NCBI GenBank assembly: GCA_903772945.1
Contig: CAICTM010000030.1
Coordinates: 107,041 to 171,040, forward strand
Origin: Seminavis robusta
Lineage: Eukaryota > Bacillariophyta > Bacillariophyceae > Naviculales > Naviculaceae
Length of the DNA stretch: 64,000 nt
Reading direction: 5' to 3'
Both the position numbers and the translations under genes were made by a program. The notes under the pieces are model-generated. The model was not told where the DNA came from, did no database searches, and saw only the letters and a program-made list of their open reading frames with translations. Each line of letters begins with the position of its first letter. Position 1 is the first letter of the stretch. This document shows positions 1-10,744 of the stretch, one piece after another.

Positions 1-616
1 GAAGTACCATTGGAACCTACCGGTATACAAATGTCTGTAATTGGATGTCCTTGAAGTGCTGCATTAGATTCATTTCTGACGTAATTCTCGCCAGTTGTTG
101 GCCAACAAATCACTCTTTTTGCCAAAGGATATTTCGTTGAATCGGATACTCTTACAGTCTCATAGTGCCAGCTAGTCAGTTTTGGATGAACAGTCCCAAC
201 TCAATCACCTCCTTTCCAGTCGTCGGGTATAAAGGGTTTTCGCTTGGATCTGTATGATGGAAGTCAAAAGTAAAATCTAATCCATAACTAGAGAAATTCA
301 TGAGGTCCTCTACCTTCAACTTTACATAAATAACAGACTCCAATCTTAATTGAAATTCTCTTGGGTCTGAAATGAATATTGTTAGAATCATAAAGAGTTC
401 TTGTAATAGACTGGAATCATCTAGTAATGTTCGTCCCTTGAATAAATACTCTGAAATGAAGTTTTTAAAAACCACTCAACAACCACTTTGATAGCGAACA
501 ACAAGAACAATCTTGGAGTCAAGCCCAGTGGTAAAATCGACCTTGAGCCAGCATCGCAATTTCCTTGTTGACATTGCATGAAACAATTGATCCATCTTTC
601 ATTGATATCTTTCTGC

Positions 617-1249
617 TTAACACTGTCCACACTCTCTTTTCTCTTTGGTTTTTCCAATTTTCATGATCATTGTGCAACATCTCATCTCCAAGTAATTCCA
701 CTTTCTTGTAAGAACTTGGAATTCCTCCAATACACCATGATCGACCTGACCCTGATCGTTTTTGAATATTGTCATAGGGCCAAGTCCATGGCGCAAATTA
801 TGAATGGCCGTTATTACCTCCATGGGGCGCCAATCTCTAGCATTATCTATCCTTAACTGATAAAGAATTGCCTGCGCTTCCAAAACCCTCACCCCAAGTT
901 TTACATCATCCATTGCTTCCCAGAATCGTTCTTTTGTAATTGGACCAAGTTCATCTTTACATCCTTGATAGAATTCCACAAACATAATCTTTTTCAATTC
1001 TTCAATTTGATCTCGTCTAAAAATTTCATATTTTAAACCATGGACATTATTTACTTCCGTAGTAAACCAAGGAACTCCATAATTATGGTTGTGTCTCGTT
1101 CTCAATAGATCATGCACGTTCATTACCAAACCATTTCTGCTAGTCCATTTTGGTTGCTTTATCATAGCCTTCAGTATAGTGCATGAATCATAATGTTTAT
1201 AATGTTTGATATACTCATATAAAGGTGTAGTCCTTGTGACTTGATTCAT
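617..1249 (-). CDS. hypothetical protein, 210-aa ORF
   Basis: An ATG-initiated 210-codon reading frame of unknown function. It is rich in charged and aromatic residues and shows no motif I recognise; there is no signal peptide or membrane segment. Downstream on the same strand, shorter open stretches in other frames (519-701, 176-475) suggest either introns I could not place or a decayed longer gene reaching the left edge. The flanks are AT-rich, unlike the housekeeping genes further right. It may be a lineage-specific or transposon-derived protein; existence as a functional gene is uncertain. Confidence 0.3.
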   Translation of the reverse strand: MNQVTRTTPLYEYIKHYKHYDSCTILKAMIKQPKWTSRNGLVMNVHDLLRTRHNHNYGVPWFTTEVNNVHGLKYEIFRRDQIEELKKIMFVEFYQGCKDELGPITKERFWEAMDDVKLGVRVLEAQAILYQLRIDNARDWRPMEVITAIHNLRHGLGPMTIFKNDQGQVDHGVLEEFQVLTRKWNYLEMRCCTMIMKIGKTKEKRECGQC

Positions 1250-2200
1250 TTAACAATTGGGTCACAAAAAATCTCCGGGTGATCCTTAGGATCCAATGGA
1301 CAAGCATCTGGAATCATCGAATGGTAGCTTCAACATTGAATTTTTTCAATTTTCCATTCTTTGGTACGGTCCACAGAAGAGGTATATTCCATGGACATGG
1401 ACCCAAAAGCTCCAAAAGTGGGTGGGTTAATTCTCCCCTGAATTTTAGAAATATTCGCAGCAAGTGTCTGTACTTTGTTCAAAGCAAATGTAATTACTAG
1501 TTTTAGGACCTTCATTACTTATACCATTTTGTTGTTTTCTGATCTTGTATCATCTAATACTTTCGCGAAAAAGTCAAGCAAAAAAGTTCGAGTAGCTTTT
1601 CTTTAGTGGCAGTAGCCTTCCATTGGTGAAATTGCACCGCCATGCTGACCAAATCATGTTGTCGATAGATGCGATACAACAAAGCGGTAGACTGGACCCA
1701 GTAATCTACAGATTACGATCAACTGAGGATAGATGTGATACAGCAACAAAGCGATCGATTGGAAGACAGAGCAAACCACAGATAAACACAACAGAAATCC
1801 AAACCTCAAAAAAAGAGAAATTGTGAGGATCACAGACTCGATTTCCTAGGCATAATCGCAGAAAAAATGAGGATCTAAGTACTCAACCACGAAGATCCAT
1901 AGTTCGGATATCTAAGTAACCATGCTGTGCTGCAACGGTGACTTAAGTAAATATAGGAAAGTCCAATCGCAGAATCAACAACGATTTTCTTCAACCAACC
2001 GGACACACAATCAACGAACGCAAGACTGACCACCCAATCGCAGAATTTTCTCATGCAATATGACGAGGTCTTTTTAGTGGAAAAAAGTATCTTTGGCATT
2101 GGAGTCGAAATCAGAGTAGCATCGAATTTGCTATCACCACATACCTTGTATATACTCTCACTTCTTGGTCGTTACTTCACGATTTGCCATTCCTTTGACA
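1250..2200. other. no gene recognised
   Basis: About 950 bases with only short overlapping ORFs in several frames, none with a recognisable motif. AT-rich, with no clear repeat boundary. Confidence 0.4.
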
Positions 2201-2943
2201 ATGAGTTCCAAGCATCCTAACGAACGGATCACTCAACAAGGAGCTCGCAAAAAGAACTGTAACCAACCTACTCCCGAAGGTTTCAAAGTCAAGCAATATG
2301 CGGATGGTGACGCCACCGATCCAGTGACTGTTATAATTATCGGCTGACAAAACAAAAAAAACCAGATTTGGCCGTCCTCGATGGTGGTGGTGATGCGTAC
2401 AAAACACTACCGTCGTCCGACAACAAGAAAAAACCAGATGTAGTTGATATGTCAAATATTCCAGACAGTCCAGCACCAGATGTAGTTGATATGTCAAATA
2501 TTCTAGACAGTCCAACAAATGTCGACAAACTTCCCCGCCCTGTCACTGTCTACAAGAAGACTACTACAGTACAGGATACCCCAGCACATGCCAACAAACC
2601 TCCCCGTCCAGTTTCTGCGAACAAGAAGACTATTGCAGCACAGAATAGTCGAGCGAGTACCAAAATAGCTCCTCGTCTGGTTACTGCCATCAAAAAGAAA
2701 CCCGATCATGCTAATAGTTCTGAAGAGTTGAAGAAGGAAAGGGAGAATGCAGGGAAAGCCTCTGAATTGTATAAGAAATTGTCACAGTTGGAATTGGGAA
2801 CCACTGATGAAATGGCATTGGGACTTGTGGGATCCAGTAATTTTTTCCAACATGACGTTCTTCAGAACATGATGACTTCAATGTATAACACCGGAGAAGC
2901 TAGTTATGGTGAATTGTTGAAGAATTGGGAGAAGGAAGAATAG
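2201..2943 (+). CDS. hypothetical low-complexity protein, probably frameshifted
   Basis: The first ATG (2201) opens a 48-codon frame that stops at 2345-2347. A second frame, one register away, is open from about 2341 to 2943 and encodes a Lys/Pro/Ser/Thr-rich protein. It has two near-identical copies of PDVVDMSNI, then three looser repeats of the pattern P-R-P-V-x-(V/A)-x-K-K, and a more ordered C-terminal helix region (about 60 residues). The junction lies at an 8-A run (2354-2361), so a 1-nt indel, a sequencing error or an unrecognised intron could join the two parts. Function unknown; the repeats look like an unstructured linker or a chromatin/RNA-binding tail. Confidence 0.4.
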
Positions 2944-2966
2944 CTCAGTCACAATGTTAGATACCA

Positions 2967-3470
2967 TCATAAAATAAAAATTATGTGGTGCACTTGGACC
3001 AGATGTCGACTCTTCCAATCCTTGCTGCTGACTTTATCATATGTCTTTTTGGTTGAAAATAACATGTAACCCACCAACTTGCTTTCTGAATCCTTTCCAT
3101 TTTTCATGTTGACCATCTCAGGCTGCCAGTTCCATTCCTTTTTGTCAGAGAGCAGCTTATAGAGATCCTGGTAATTGGATGAAGTCATTGGAAGCATGCA
3201 TTCTTCGTCTGTATACCCATCAATGAGAGCTGACATGCTGATGGTATGAAGAAAAGGTCAGCCCAGTCAGGTAATTGAGTTGGGCCCTGACAGCGTTGAT
3301 ATTTGTCATGAAGTCCATAACAGGCCATAAACACGGGCACAGGGTCTGGGACTTTCACTTTGATAGGGCGACGAGCTGGGGGCCCTCGGCCTAAACCACG
3401 GCCACCTCTCCCATGACCTCTCCCACGACCTCTCCCACCAGCATTGCCTCCTTGTGTTTGAAGGGTTTTC
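2967..3470 (-). CDS. hypothetical RGG-box ORF fragment
   Basis: On the minus strand an 89-codon frame starts at 3236. Upstream of it, in another frame (about 3460-3350), lies a Gly/Arg repeat of the RGG type (GRGRGHGRGG). RGG boxes are common in RNA-binding proteins and in some retroelement capsid proteins. The two parts are not in one frame and no convincing splice pair was found, so this may be a broken gene. No catalytic motif is visible. Confidence 0.25.
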
Positions 3471-3686
3471 CATTTATATGGATCTGCGAGAGAAATTGTG
3501 TCTCCGTGCAGAAAGTTATGAGCGTGCTACTAGTACGCTGTATGACTGCCTATGATTTCCGCTTGGAGTGGTTTGGACTTGACCGATTTCGAAAGCTTTG
3601 AAACGTGACCGAAATCGAAAGTGTCTGGCTACGATAGCAAGCTAGCAAGATCTAAAAGTTTTGATTGGAAAGATATCGACGCAGCG

Positions 3687-3816
3687 CTAGCCTTAAGCTG
3701 ACAGAGCATGCATCTCCCACAGCCGGGAAGGCCGACTGCCTGCAGGGGTGCGAATGAAATCGAATGAACCATAACCTGTATCCTAACACTAGCCTTAAAC
3801 TGACAGAGCATGCATC
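3687..3816. repeat. pair of 28-bp direct repeats, 102 bp apart
   Basis: Bases 3687-3714 and 3789-3816 are identical except for one G/A change (core CTGACAGAGCATGCATC). No coding role is seen. Confidence 0.75.
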
Positions 3817-3830
3817 AAAATCGATGAATT

Positions 3831-3992
3831 GTCTTTTAAGGTCTGGCCGTGGTAGGGTAACAAATGACAATTTTATGCCTCTATTTGAGCGAATTTGTGA
3901 CAAAAACGCAAAGATTGGTCATTAACCAACCACAACAGAATGGGGCAATTTGAAGAAAAACCAAGTGTAGCGACAGCCAGACCTTAAAAGAC
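3831..3992. repeat. 17-bp perfect inverted repeat enclosing 128 bp
   Basis: Bases 3831-3847 (GTCTTTTAAGGTCTGGC) are the exact reverse complement of 3976-3992. The spacing suits a small foldback or MITE-like remnant, but no target-site duplication was recognised outside the arms. Confidence 0.7.
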
Positions 3993-4150
3993 GTTTGAAC
4001 CGAGGTGATCATCAGATGTTCGAAGATTTTTGACGATCTTATAATCTCAACTTCACAACTCTTATTTCTTGTCAGAAAATCCATAATAACATTTCAATTA
4101 TGACTATCTTAATTGAAAGTGAAACAACAAATACCAGATCGTCGGAATGA

Positions 4151-7100
4151 AGATTTTCACAAGTCACAACATTGCATGTTGCATGTCAACTAGATCTATC
4201 CATTGAAGTCATTAAGGAGTTGATTCGATTTAGACCAAATGATCTAATGGAAGTCAATGCCGACGGTAATGCACTAATCCATTTGGTAGCTGAATGCTGT
4301 GAACCTAACAAAGTCGTCTATCTTGTGTTTGAAATGCCGAGAGACGACTCAACTGTTTTGGGAGTTCGAAACGCCCAATACTTCACACTGTTTGACTCCA
4401 TCCTGAAGTCTTATCGAAAGTTTTCAACAAGTCAGTTACGAACTATCTTTCGGCTATCAGAATGGTCATCATATTCACGATTGACAATCATGAAACATCG
4501 CACTAACCATCCAGGAACAATCAATTGGATTGATTATCTACCATTCGAAGATGCAACCCAACACATGCGAATTGCAACAACAATTTGCATGTATATACCA
4601 AAATTGAGTGTATTTCGATTCACAGTTCCTATTGATTATCGTGCCAATTTGATGATCGCGGAGCAAGTTGGAAGGGGGTTTAAATACTTATTTAGGTTAA
4701 CAACCTATTGGGTCCGGAGGACCTTTTTCTACGCTGGCACGAGTTGAGCCTGAGGGCCCAAATAGCTGAGTCGTATACCATTGACAAATTGCACAATAGG
4801 AAGATTCACGGTGCACACCAAGCTTCAACACTGCAGGAGGACAGGCCACTCATAGTAGCACGGCTACACTATCCTATAGTCTCACCGTCGTTCACCTCCG
4901 CCCCATGAACGAGGGGCAGGTCCCTACAGCTCTACTTACAATGGAAGTGTGCATCTTCCCATCATGACCTGGAGCTCGGTGGCCTAGCCATGATTCAACC
5001 TATTAGAAGGGCGCTGATCGACAACAGTCATCATCGATCCACCTCCACCACAGGTGCGTCTGAGTGATCAGGTCCCATGCTGTGGCCATTGCCTTGTCGT
5101 GCAAGGCAAGATGCCAGCAGAGTCCATAGGCGGTGGCACACCTAAGACTGGACCATGTCAGGGTATGACATATCCAGTGGGCGAACAATATCAGGCAGAA
5201 GCTGACAAAGAGCCATGCGATAGGGCCAAGTGACGCACTGGCAGGCAGTGGCTCCCACAGGGGAGGCACAATGTCTGCTGGGGCGGTGTGGACTGTGAGA
5301 GGGGTTGTGGGGTGGATGTTGGAGGGGTGGTTGTGGGCTGTAGATGGTATGATGCTGGAGGGAGGAGGGTAAGGTGTGTTTGCTGTGATAGGCATGATGG
5401 TTGGTTGATGGAAAGGTTGGTGTATCGTGTAATGTTGACTGTCGGGTCGTTGCTGCAACTCAAGCACAGGGATTGCTTGTGAGGTGGAGAGGGGGATTGA
5501 TTCGAAGGAATCTATTCAAGGAGGCCAATGCTCTGGGGCACTGGCAATCAGGGTATGGATCAAAGCTGTTGGGTGGAGATGGCCACTGGATCAAAGGCTG
5601 GGTCCCAATCTAGTACAGTTAACCACAACTGCAAAAGGAAGGGATCAAAGCCAAAGGCTGATAGAGGATTCTCAACAGAGGTCTGGAGAAGTCACTTTGT
5701 AGCCAGTAGAGACGGTGGTTGGTGTGATCAAGTGTTGGTGTTGGTTGATAGAGCTGTGCTACTGTTTGACAATGGGTGTTGTCTCAAGGGCTGCTACTCA
5801 ATCTGGTGAAGGCCACCACAGACTTCAACAGAGAGTCAAGCCAAGATTTGTAGAGGGTACTCAATTCAGTGGAATGGACAAAGACTGAGGAGTAACTCAA
5901 CAATCAGTTAGAGATGTAAAGAGTCAATTGGTGATTGATATTCGAGCCACTCCGCGCTACAGTTCTGTCTGGGGCTCAATCCTTTGGAGTTAGACACACT
6001 CAGTAGGAGAGTCTGGAGCAGGAGCAGAGAGGTGGCTGGATCAATAAGGGGGGTGTTACACAATCTAGCTGTGATGCTAGAGGGGCAACTTTTGTTGGTT
6101 CTTGTGGGGGTGAGATCCTTTGGAGAGGAGCTGGATATCCCAGGTAGGCTGGAAACAATGAAATGGCCAAGCCTGGTAATAGAGCCTGAACAAGGTGACT
6201 GACTGGCTTCAGTGGAATACACAAGTTCTGAAGTTCAGCTTGCCAACCTGTAACTCAAGTCCTTACAGGAACTCTGTTGCTGTTTGTTGTTCCTCTGGGA
6301 GAGGAGTTAGATATCAATGGGGGAGTGGTAACAGTAGCAGTATCAGTTCCAACTAGGACGTCGGGAGAAACCCAGAGTGGCCGGTGAGAAAGTAAGAATA
6401 CAGGTATAATTCTCTTCTCGGTGGTCACTGCAGGTATCTCGTGAAGTCCTTCTTGATGATAGTAGGCTGTCGTTCGATCCGTACGGAAGAGGATAGAGAT
6501 ACGGTCGCGGGAAGATCGGTTCACGGAGTAGCGAGTCTTGGATCGATTCGAAGATTCGATTCGGTTCAAGGGATTCGGATGAGTCAGTTGCCTTAGGGGT
6601 AAGGTTAACGGGCCTGTTGTTGTTGTTGGAATCGAATCGTTCGATCGTACGAAAAAGGATCGACAATGGGATTTCTTGGGCCGTCGGTAGTAAGAGCAAT
6701 GTCGGTTCACTGCAGAGTATGGAGGAAACTTGTACTGCTGAGTCTACTGAAAGCCAGAGACTTCTTCTTGTGTTCAATTTCTTCCAACTTGGTCGTCAGC
6801 GGTCGAAAATAGAAAACCCGCCCAAACTGGTAGGATTTCAATTGGGATGGCTTTCTAATCTGAACCGGAGAAGGCCGCGTTGATAGTCGCTTGATAGGAG
6901 GGGTGCGCAGGAGATAGGAGGTATCGATCCTTTCGGCTTGAATAGAGTGGAGGAAGAGAGGAAAAAGGGAGTGTGTTTCCTGTGATGACGTTGAGTTGAA
7001 TCCTATAGTAAAACAGTACTCTTCAACAAGATAACAGATAACAAGCTTCCTGAGGTCCTTTCGATTCGTTTCAATGCTTCCAGTGGGTCTAATAGGTGTG

Positions 7101-7973
7101 GTGGTGATGGTATAGAAGTGACCGTCATATTATTTTCGTTGCTATTAGGTGTTTTCGTGTTGGTTGACAGATCCAGCGGCAGGAGTCAGTAGTTGCTCCC
7201 GCTTGGAAAAGTGCGGAGCAAGTTGGAAACTCACCAAACCTTCAGGAATTGTCCATGAATTTCTTTATGAGGGGAGACACACCACCAACTTCTTTAGATC
7301 CTACTAGTAATGAAGATTTGACCCAAGTAACACATCGAGTGCTGGATTTATCATATCTTCAATTATTTCTCCGTCCAACAACAATCACTCGAATGAGTTT
7401 ACGCATTCCCTCGAATAAGCTATTTACCAAAGTGATGTCCCTCGTGATCACGGTCAATTGGTACATCGATTCTCTGACATTGCATTTTCGGGTTCACAAG
7501 AATATTCACAAGACTAATATCCGCATGCAAGTATGATCAGGGGTAATTATACTTTATGTCGTTTATGTTTGAAATTCAAGGATGTACACTTGTCACCCTG
7601 TGGCATGGTGTACTTCCAGAATTACTTTCACAAAGCTATACGACAATCTTCATTGGAGTCTTTGCAGGTAGATTTTGCCAACAAGTGGTTGCGCTATGAT
7701 TGGGAAGAAAAATTCAATCACGTAATTAATTTGAGTGGCAGACGACAGCTTCGACGTGGTCTGGTTTGTGTAGCCTCTCCGATCACACAGACAAAATTAT
7801 TGGAATCCTTCTCTTGGATTACATTGCGTCAACAAAACATTGTTGATGGCAACATTCTTGATGAGGACACTGTGTCAACCATTTGTGAGGAAAATGAGCT
7901 CATCAACCACAGTATCTTATGTGAAGTGCTGAAGATCACAATGGATACATGGCTATTTGGATTCGAGCAATGA
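4151..7973 (+). pseudogene. ankyrin-like gene interrupted by a 2.5-kb insertion
   Basis: The open frame from 4151 begins without an ATG (a 5' exon is missing or lost) with an ankyrin-like TTLHVACQ motif followed by VIKELIRF and DGNALIHLVA. It runs to 4673, where it meets the sequence GCGGAGCAAGTTGGAA. The same 16 bases recur at 7213-7228, and if the DNA between is removed the frame continues without a stop through 7530. A phase-0 intron with GTATGA...CAAG borders at 7531-7580 then joins to 7581-7973, which ends in a stop. The restored gene would be a roughly 400-residue ankyrin/leucine-rich-like protein of a type common in diatoms. As it stands, translation past the left duplication soon terminates (4747). 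Function of the family is unknown. Confidence 0.6.
4658..7228. mobile_element. 2.54-kb insertion flanked by 16-bp target-site duplication
   Basis: The 16-mer GCGGAGCAAGTTGGAA occurs at 4658-4673 and 7213-7228. The intervening 2539 bp (4674-7212) breaks an otherwise continuous reading frame. The inserted DNA contains only short ORFs; the longest are Pro/Ser/Thr-rich frames on the minus strand (5003-5467, 5908-6222, 6255-6710) and no reverse transcriptase or transposase motif was recognised. No long terminal repeats or clear terminal inverted repeats were seen. A 16-bp duplication fits target-primed insertion as in non-LTR retroelements better than LTR elements (4-6 bp), but neither end shows a poly-A tail, so the class is open. 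Confidence 0.65.
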
Positions 7974-8084
7974 ATATATAGATGGTAATTTTTAATTTTT
8001 GTATTAATTCTAATGCTGGGCGGTCCTACCGCAGAACAATTGAACAGCACAACCCAACTGCCCCCCTCAGCTGTGCTTCGAAGG

Positions 8085-8620
8085 TGAAGGCTGGTCCATT
8101 TGGCAAGCTGACACCAAGCTGGCTTCTCCCACCAAGGCCACCCTCATTGAAGCCATCTGCACCCCTGCCATTTTAAAGTACTGGACGACTGACTATCATG
8201 ACTCGCCGGCAAGGTTTCCTCAGCGGCAACTCATCACATTCACTGGCAGATGTCCCACCGCCTTATGAAAACCCTTCCCGCAGGCATGCAACGATGGTCC
8301 ACCAAGCATGGGTCCAAAAACTGTGGAGTTGTGCTTCCATTCATTTATGCAACCCTCAGTGGAATGGACACAAAAACCACAACAATCGGAAACCACCATC
8401 ACAGAATTTGTTGATTTGTTGGTGGTAATCCATAAGTCTGACCTGTTTTTGACGAGCTGAGGAGGGCAAACACCCTACCTCACCTTTGGATATCTCCAAC
8501 ATGCTCCGTGACTCAACAGTAAGTTCCAACCAAATGGAGCATTCTACACAACGCCAACGCCAACTGCAACTCAGCGGGTCACCATTGTACATGTGGAAGC
8601 AACGTTTCAAGTCATGAGTT
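8085..8620 (+). pseudogene. decayed reverse-transcriptase-like remnant
   Basis: Between 8085 and 8620 the plus strand encodes fragments in alternating frames, interrupted by stops. One stretch reads LMKTLPAGMQRWSTKH followed by a conserved-looking Cys-Gly, which resembles the C-terminal region of retroelement proteins frequent in diatom genomes (a W-T-K-H...C-G pattern). The call rests on memory of that pattern and on the frame breaks. No intact catalytic domain remains. Confidence 0.3.
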
Positions 8621-8705
8621 CATTACGCTGTAGTGGGGAGATCTCAGACTATTTACTGGCTAGCAACGATTGATTCCATTCGACTTTATTAGCTTGCAAC
8701 AGAAT

Positions 8706-9677
8706 TCATGTTGGCTTTTCCCATCGAGTCTCTCCACTTGTGTGAAAGTAGTAGGTCTTCCCAGTAGTCTTATCTTGTGCCACATTCCAGCCTTCCGGAA
8801 GCCTCTCGTTCTTGGGCTTTTCCCATTGTCTTGTCCCGGATTGTCGGTGAAAGTAGTATACTTTTCCTGTGGATGGATCGGGAGCTGCTTCCCACCCGTC
8901 TGGCAGGCCATCATCGTTGGAAATGCCCAAGCGTTCGTTTCGCTTTCGAATTGCCGCCTGTACCTGTTCGAGTGGATTGTTGGGATCGTCCACGATCACC
9001 GGCGCCGCTTTCTTTCGTTTCTTCTTTTTCTTTGCTTTGACTTGCTCATCGTCTCCTCCCTCCGTGGAACGATTGTGCTTTCCAGCAGTAGTAGTAGTAG
9101 TAGTAGTAGAAACTGCTTCATCTGTATCATCGGTGGTGTTTTTCTGGAGACTTGTAATGAGATTGTCCGGTCCAGCCGTGGCGGGTAACTCCCCCTTGAG
9201 TCTCTTCAAGCTGTCACTTCCATCCCAATAATAACCAGTCCCTCGATCCTCCTTTGTCGTAAAGATGTAATCCCACTTCCATCCATCAAACGCTTTGGCT
9301 GGTAGAAAATACTCGATATTGTCGGGTCGTCGCCGCTCTTCTATTCTCTTCTTCTCCTTTCTCGCTTGAGGATCTTCATTTTTGGCCTTGAAGTTGGTGT
9401 ATCCTTTTCCCAATTCCGCATGTCCAGCTTCTTGTCGAGCCACTTCTTCCCGGGATCGTTCTTCGGACCAACTGGTGAGGCCGGAACCGAGTTTGTCGGC
9501 CTTTTTCAACGGTGCCAAAGGAGCCGACGATTCTTTGTTTTTGTAGATGGTCTTTTTGTTGTCATTACGAAACTCTTGCCAACTAGCGGCTCCATCGCTG
9601 CCCAGAATTGGTTTCGAGACTAGCTTGTCCACCGAATTGAAGGCATCGTAGGAACTTTGAGGTTGTGGTTCAGGCAT
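8706..9677 (-). CDS. WW-domain protein with two C-terminal WW domains
   Basis: A 323-residue intronless protein. Two tandem WW domains sit at the extreme C terminus (about residues 258-290 and 292-323); each has the pattern LP(D/E)GW...G(K)xYYFH...W-E-K-P, so both Trp and the Pro are present and Pro-rich ligand binding is expected. Upstream is a Lys-rich segment (KKKKKRKK) resembling a nuclear localisation signal, a run of seven Thr encoded by an ACT-type triplet repeat, and a conserved-looking aromatic block, WKWDYIF...GTGYYWDG. The N terminus is polar and partly coiled. WW pairs with nuclear signals occur in splicing and transcription adaptors such as the PQBP1 and Prp40 types; which partner applies here cannot be told. 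The start is the first ATG. Confidence 0.75.
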   Translation of the reverse strand: MPEPQPQSSYDAFNSVDKLVSKPILGSDGAASWQEFRNDNKKTIYKNKESSAPLAPLKKADKLGSGLTSWSEERSREEVARQEAGHAELGKGYTNFKAKNEDPQARKEKKRIEERRRPDNIEYFLPAKAFDGWKWDYIFTTKEDRGTGYYWDGSDSLKRLKGELPATAGPDNLITSLQKNTTDDTDEAVSTTTTTTTAGKHNRSTEGGDDEQVKAKKKKKRKKAAPVIVDDPNNPLEQVQAAIRKRNERLGISNDDGLPDGWEAAPDPSTGKVYYFHRQSGTRQWEKPKNERLPEGWNVAQDKTTGKTYYFHTSGETRWEKPT

Positions 9678-10216
9678 GTCCTATATTAGAATACATGTAC
9701 TAGCTAGTACTCGAAGCACTTGTTTGCGGAAACGCTGAGGGTGTTGAGAGTGAACGGCCGAAGAGTGAGCAAGTGAGCACATGTGCGCACTATTTACCTC
9801 CGCCGTACAAAGTACCGGTACGGTAGCGGACCGCACTCCAGAGAGCAAAAGGTTCAAGTGGATGCTATGGTACCTGGTAGCTTGCATAAATGGGAAGACT
9901 TGACTCGACTCTCGTGCATGGCAAGGTTGCTTGCAAAGAAGCTGCAATCGTTCTGTTATAATATGATCTTTTCTAGAGGGTTGTTACATCTAGCTAGAGA
10001 CTGGATGGATTGGTCAGTCTATTGTATTCTGTGAGGCGGAAGCAAGCAGCCAACTGTGACATTGTGTCATGAAAAACTGCTCAAAGCTCAAAGATGAATT
10101 ATCTTTCCTCATAGGCTGGATGTGCTTGTGTCAACTAGTTCCTCCTTCATTGTCATTCAATCGTTCCTATTAGTATGTAAGCAGTTGGTTGGTTTCATCA
10201 TTGCATGGTCACTGAT
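9678..10216. promoter_or_regulatory. intergenic spacer with palindrome GTACCGGTAC
   Basis: No gene seen. It contains the 10-bp palindrome GTACCGGTAC at 9812-9821, about 135 bp upstream of the WW-domain start codon, and a CTAGCTAG-type word near 9702. It lies between the WW-protein 5' end and the dUTPase 3' end. Confidence 0.4.
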
Positions 10217-10744
10217 TTACTCGGCCTTTTTGGCTTCACCCTCTGGATTGGGAGAAATGGTGCGCTGTTTCTTGTTGGCAGACTCTTCTTTGATATCGGA
10301 AACCCCCGTGCTTCCAAATCCACCCGCGCCACGCACAGTCTCGTCCAAGTCCTGGACTTCTTCCACATCTGCCAAGGCAATCTTTTCCAACACCAACTGC
10401 GCAATCCGATCGCCCTCTTTAACTTCAAAATCCTTCTTGCCAAAGTTGAACAAGATAACACCCACTTCTCCGCGATAATCGGCGTCCACGACTCCTGCAC
10501 CCACGTCAATGGAATACTTGTAGGCGAGTCCACTACGGGGTGCCACGCGACCATAAGTTCCAGCGGGGCAGGCAATGGAGAGACCCGTCTTGACCAACAC
10601 AGTGCCGCCACTGGGGATTGTCTTGTTCTCGGAGCTCGACAAGTCGTAGCCAGCCGCCAGTGGAGATTTCCGAACGGGCAGAATGGCATTGTCTGTGAGA
10701 CGCTTGACCAGAAGGCGAGGTGTGGAAGAAGATGAAGCAGACAT
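10217..10744 (-). CDS. dut: deoxyuridine 5'-triphosphate nucleotidohydrolase (dUTPase)
   Basis: dUTPase hydrolyses dUTP to dUMP and pyrophosphate, keeping uracil out of DNA and supplying dTMP synthesis. The 175-residue protein has the five motifs of trimeric dUTPases in order: AGYDL (31-35), PRSGLA (69-74), [11 protein letters not shown] (84-94, with the catalytic Asp at 87 or 89), GDRIAQLV (111-118) and the C-terminal [10 protein letters not shown] (138-147), whose Phe stacks on the uracil. Length is normal for the eukaryotic family, with a short polar C-terminal extension. I chose the ATG at 10744 because upstream in-frame codons give a hydrophobic, poorly supported extension. No transit peptide is evident, so a nuclear or cytosolic form is likely. 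Confidence 0.95.
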   Translation of the reverse strand: MSASSSSTPRLLVKRLTDNAILPVRKSPLAAGYDLSSSENKTIPSGGTVLVKTGLSIACPAGTYGRVAPRSGLAYKYSIDVGAGVVDADYRGEVGVILFNFGKKDFEVKEGDRIAQLVLEKIALADVEEVQDLDETVRGAGGFGSTGVSDIKEESANKKQRTISPNPEGEAKKAE

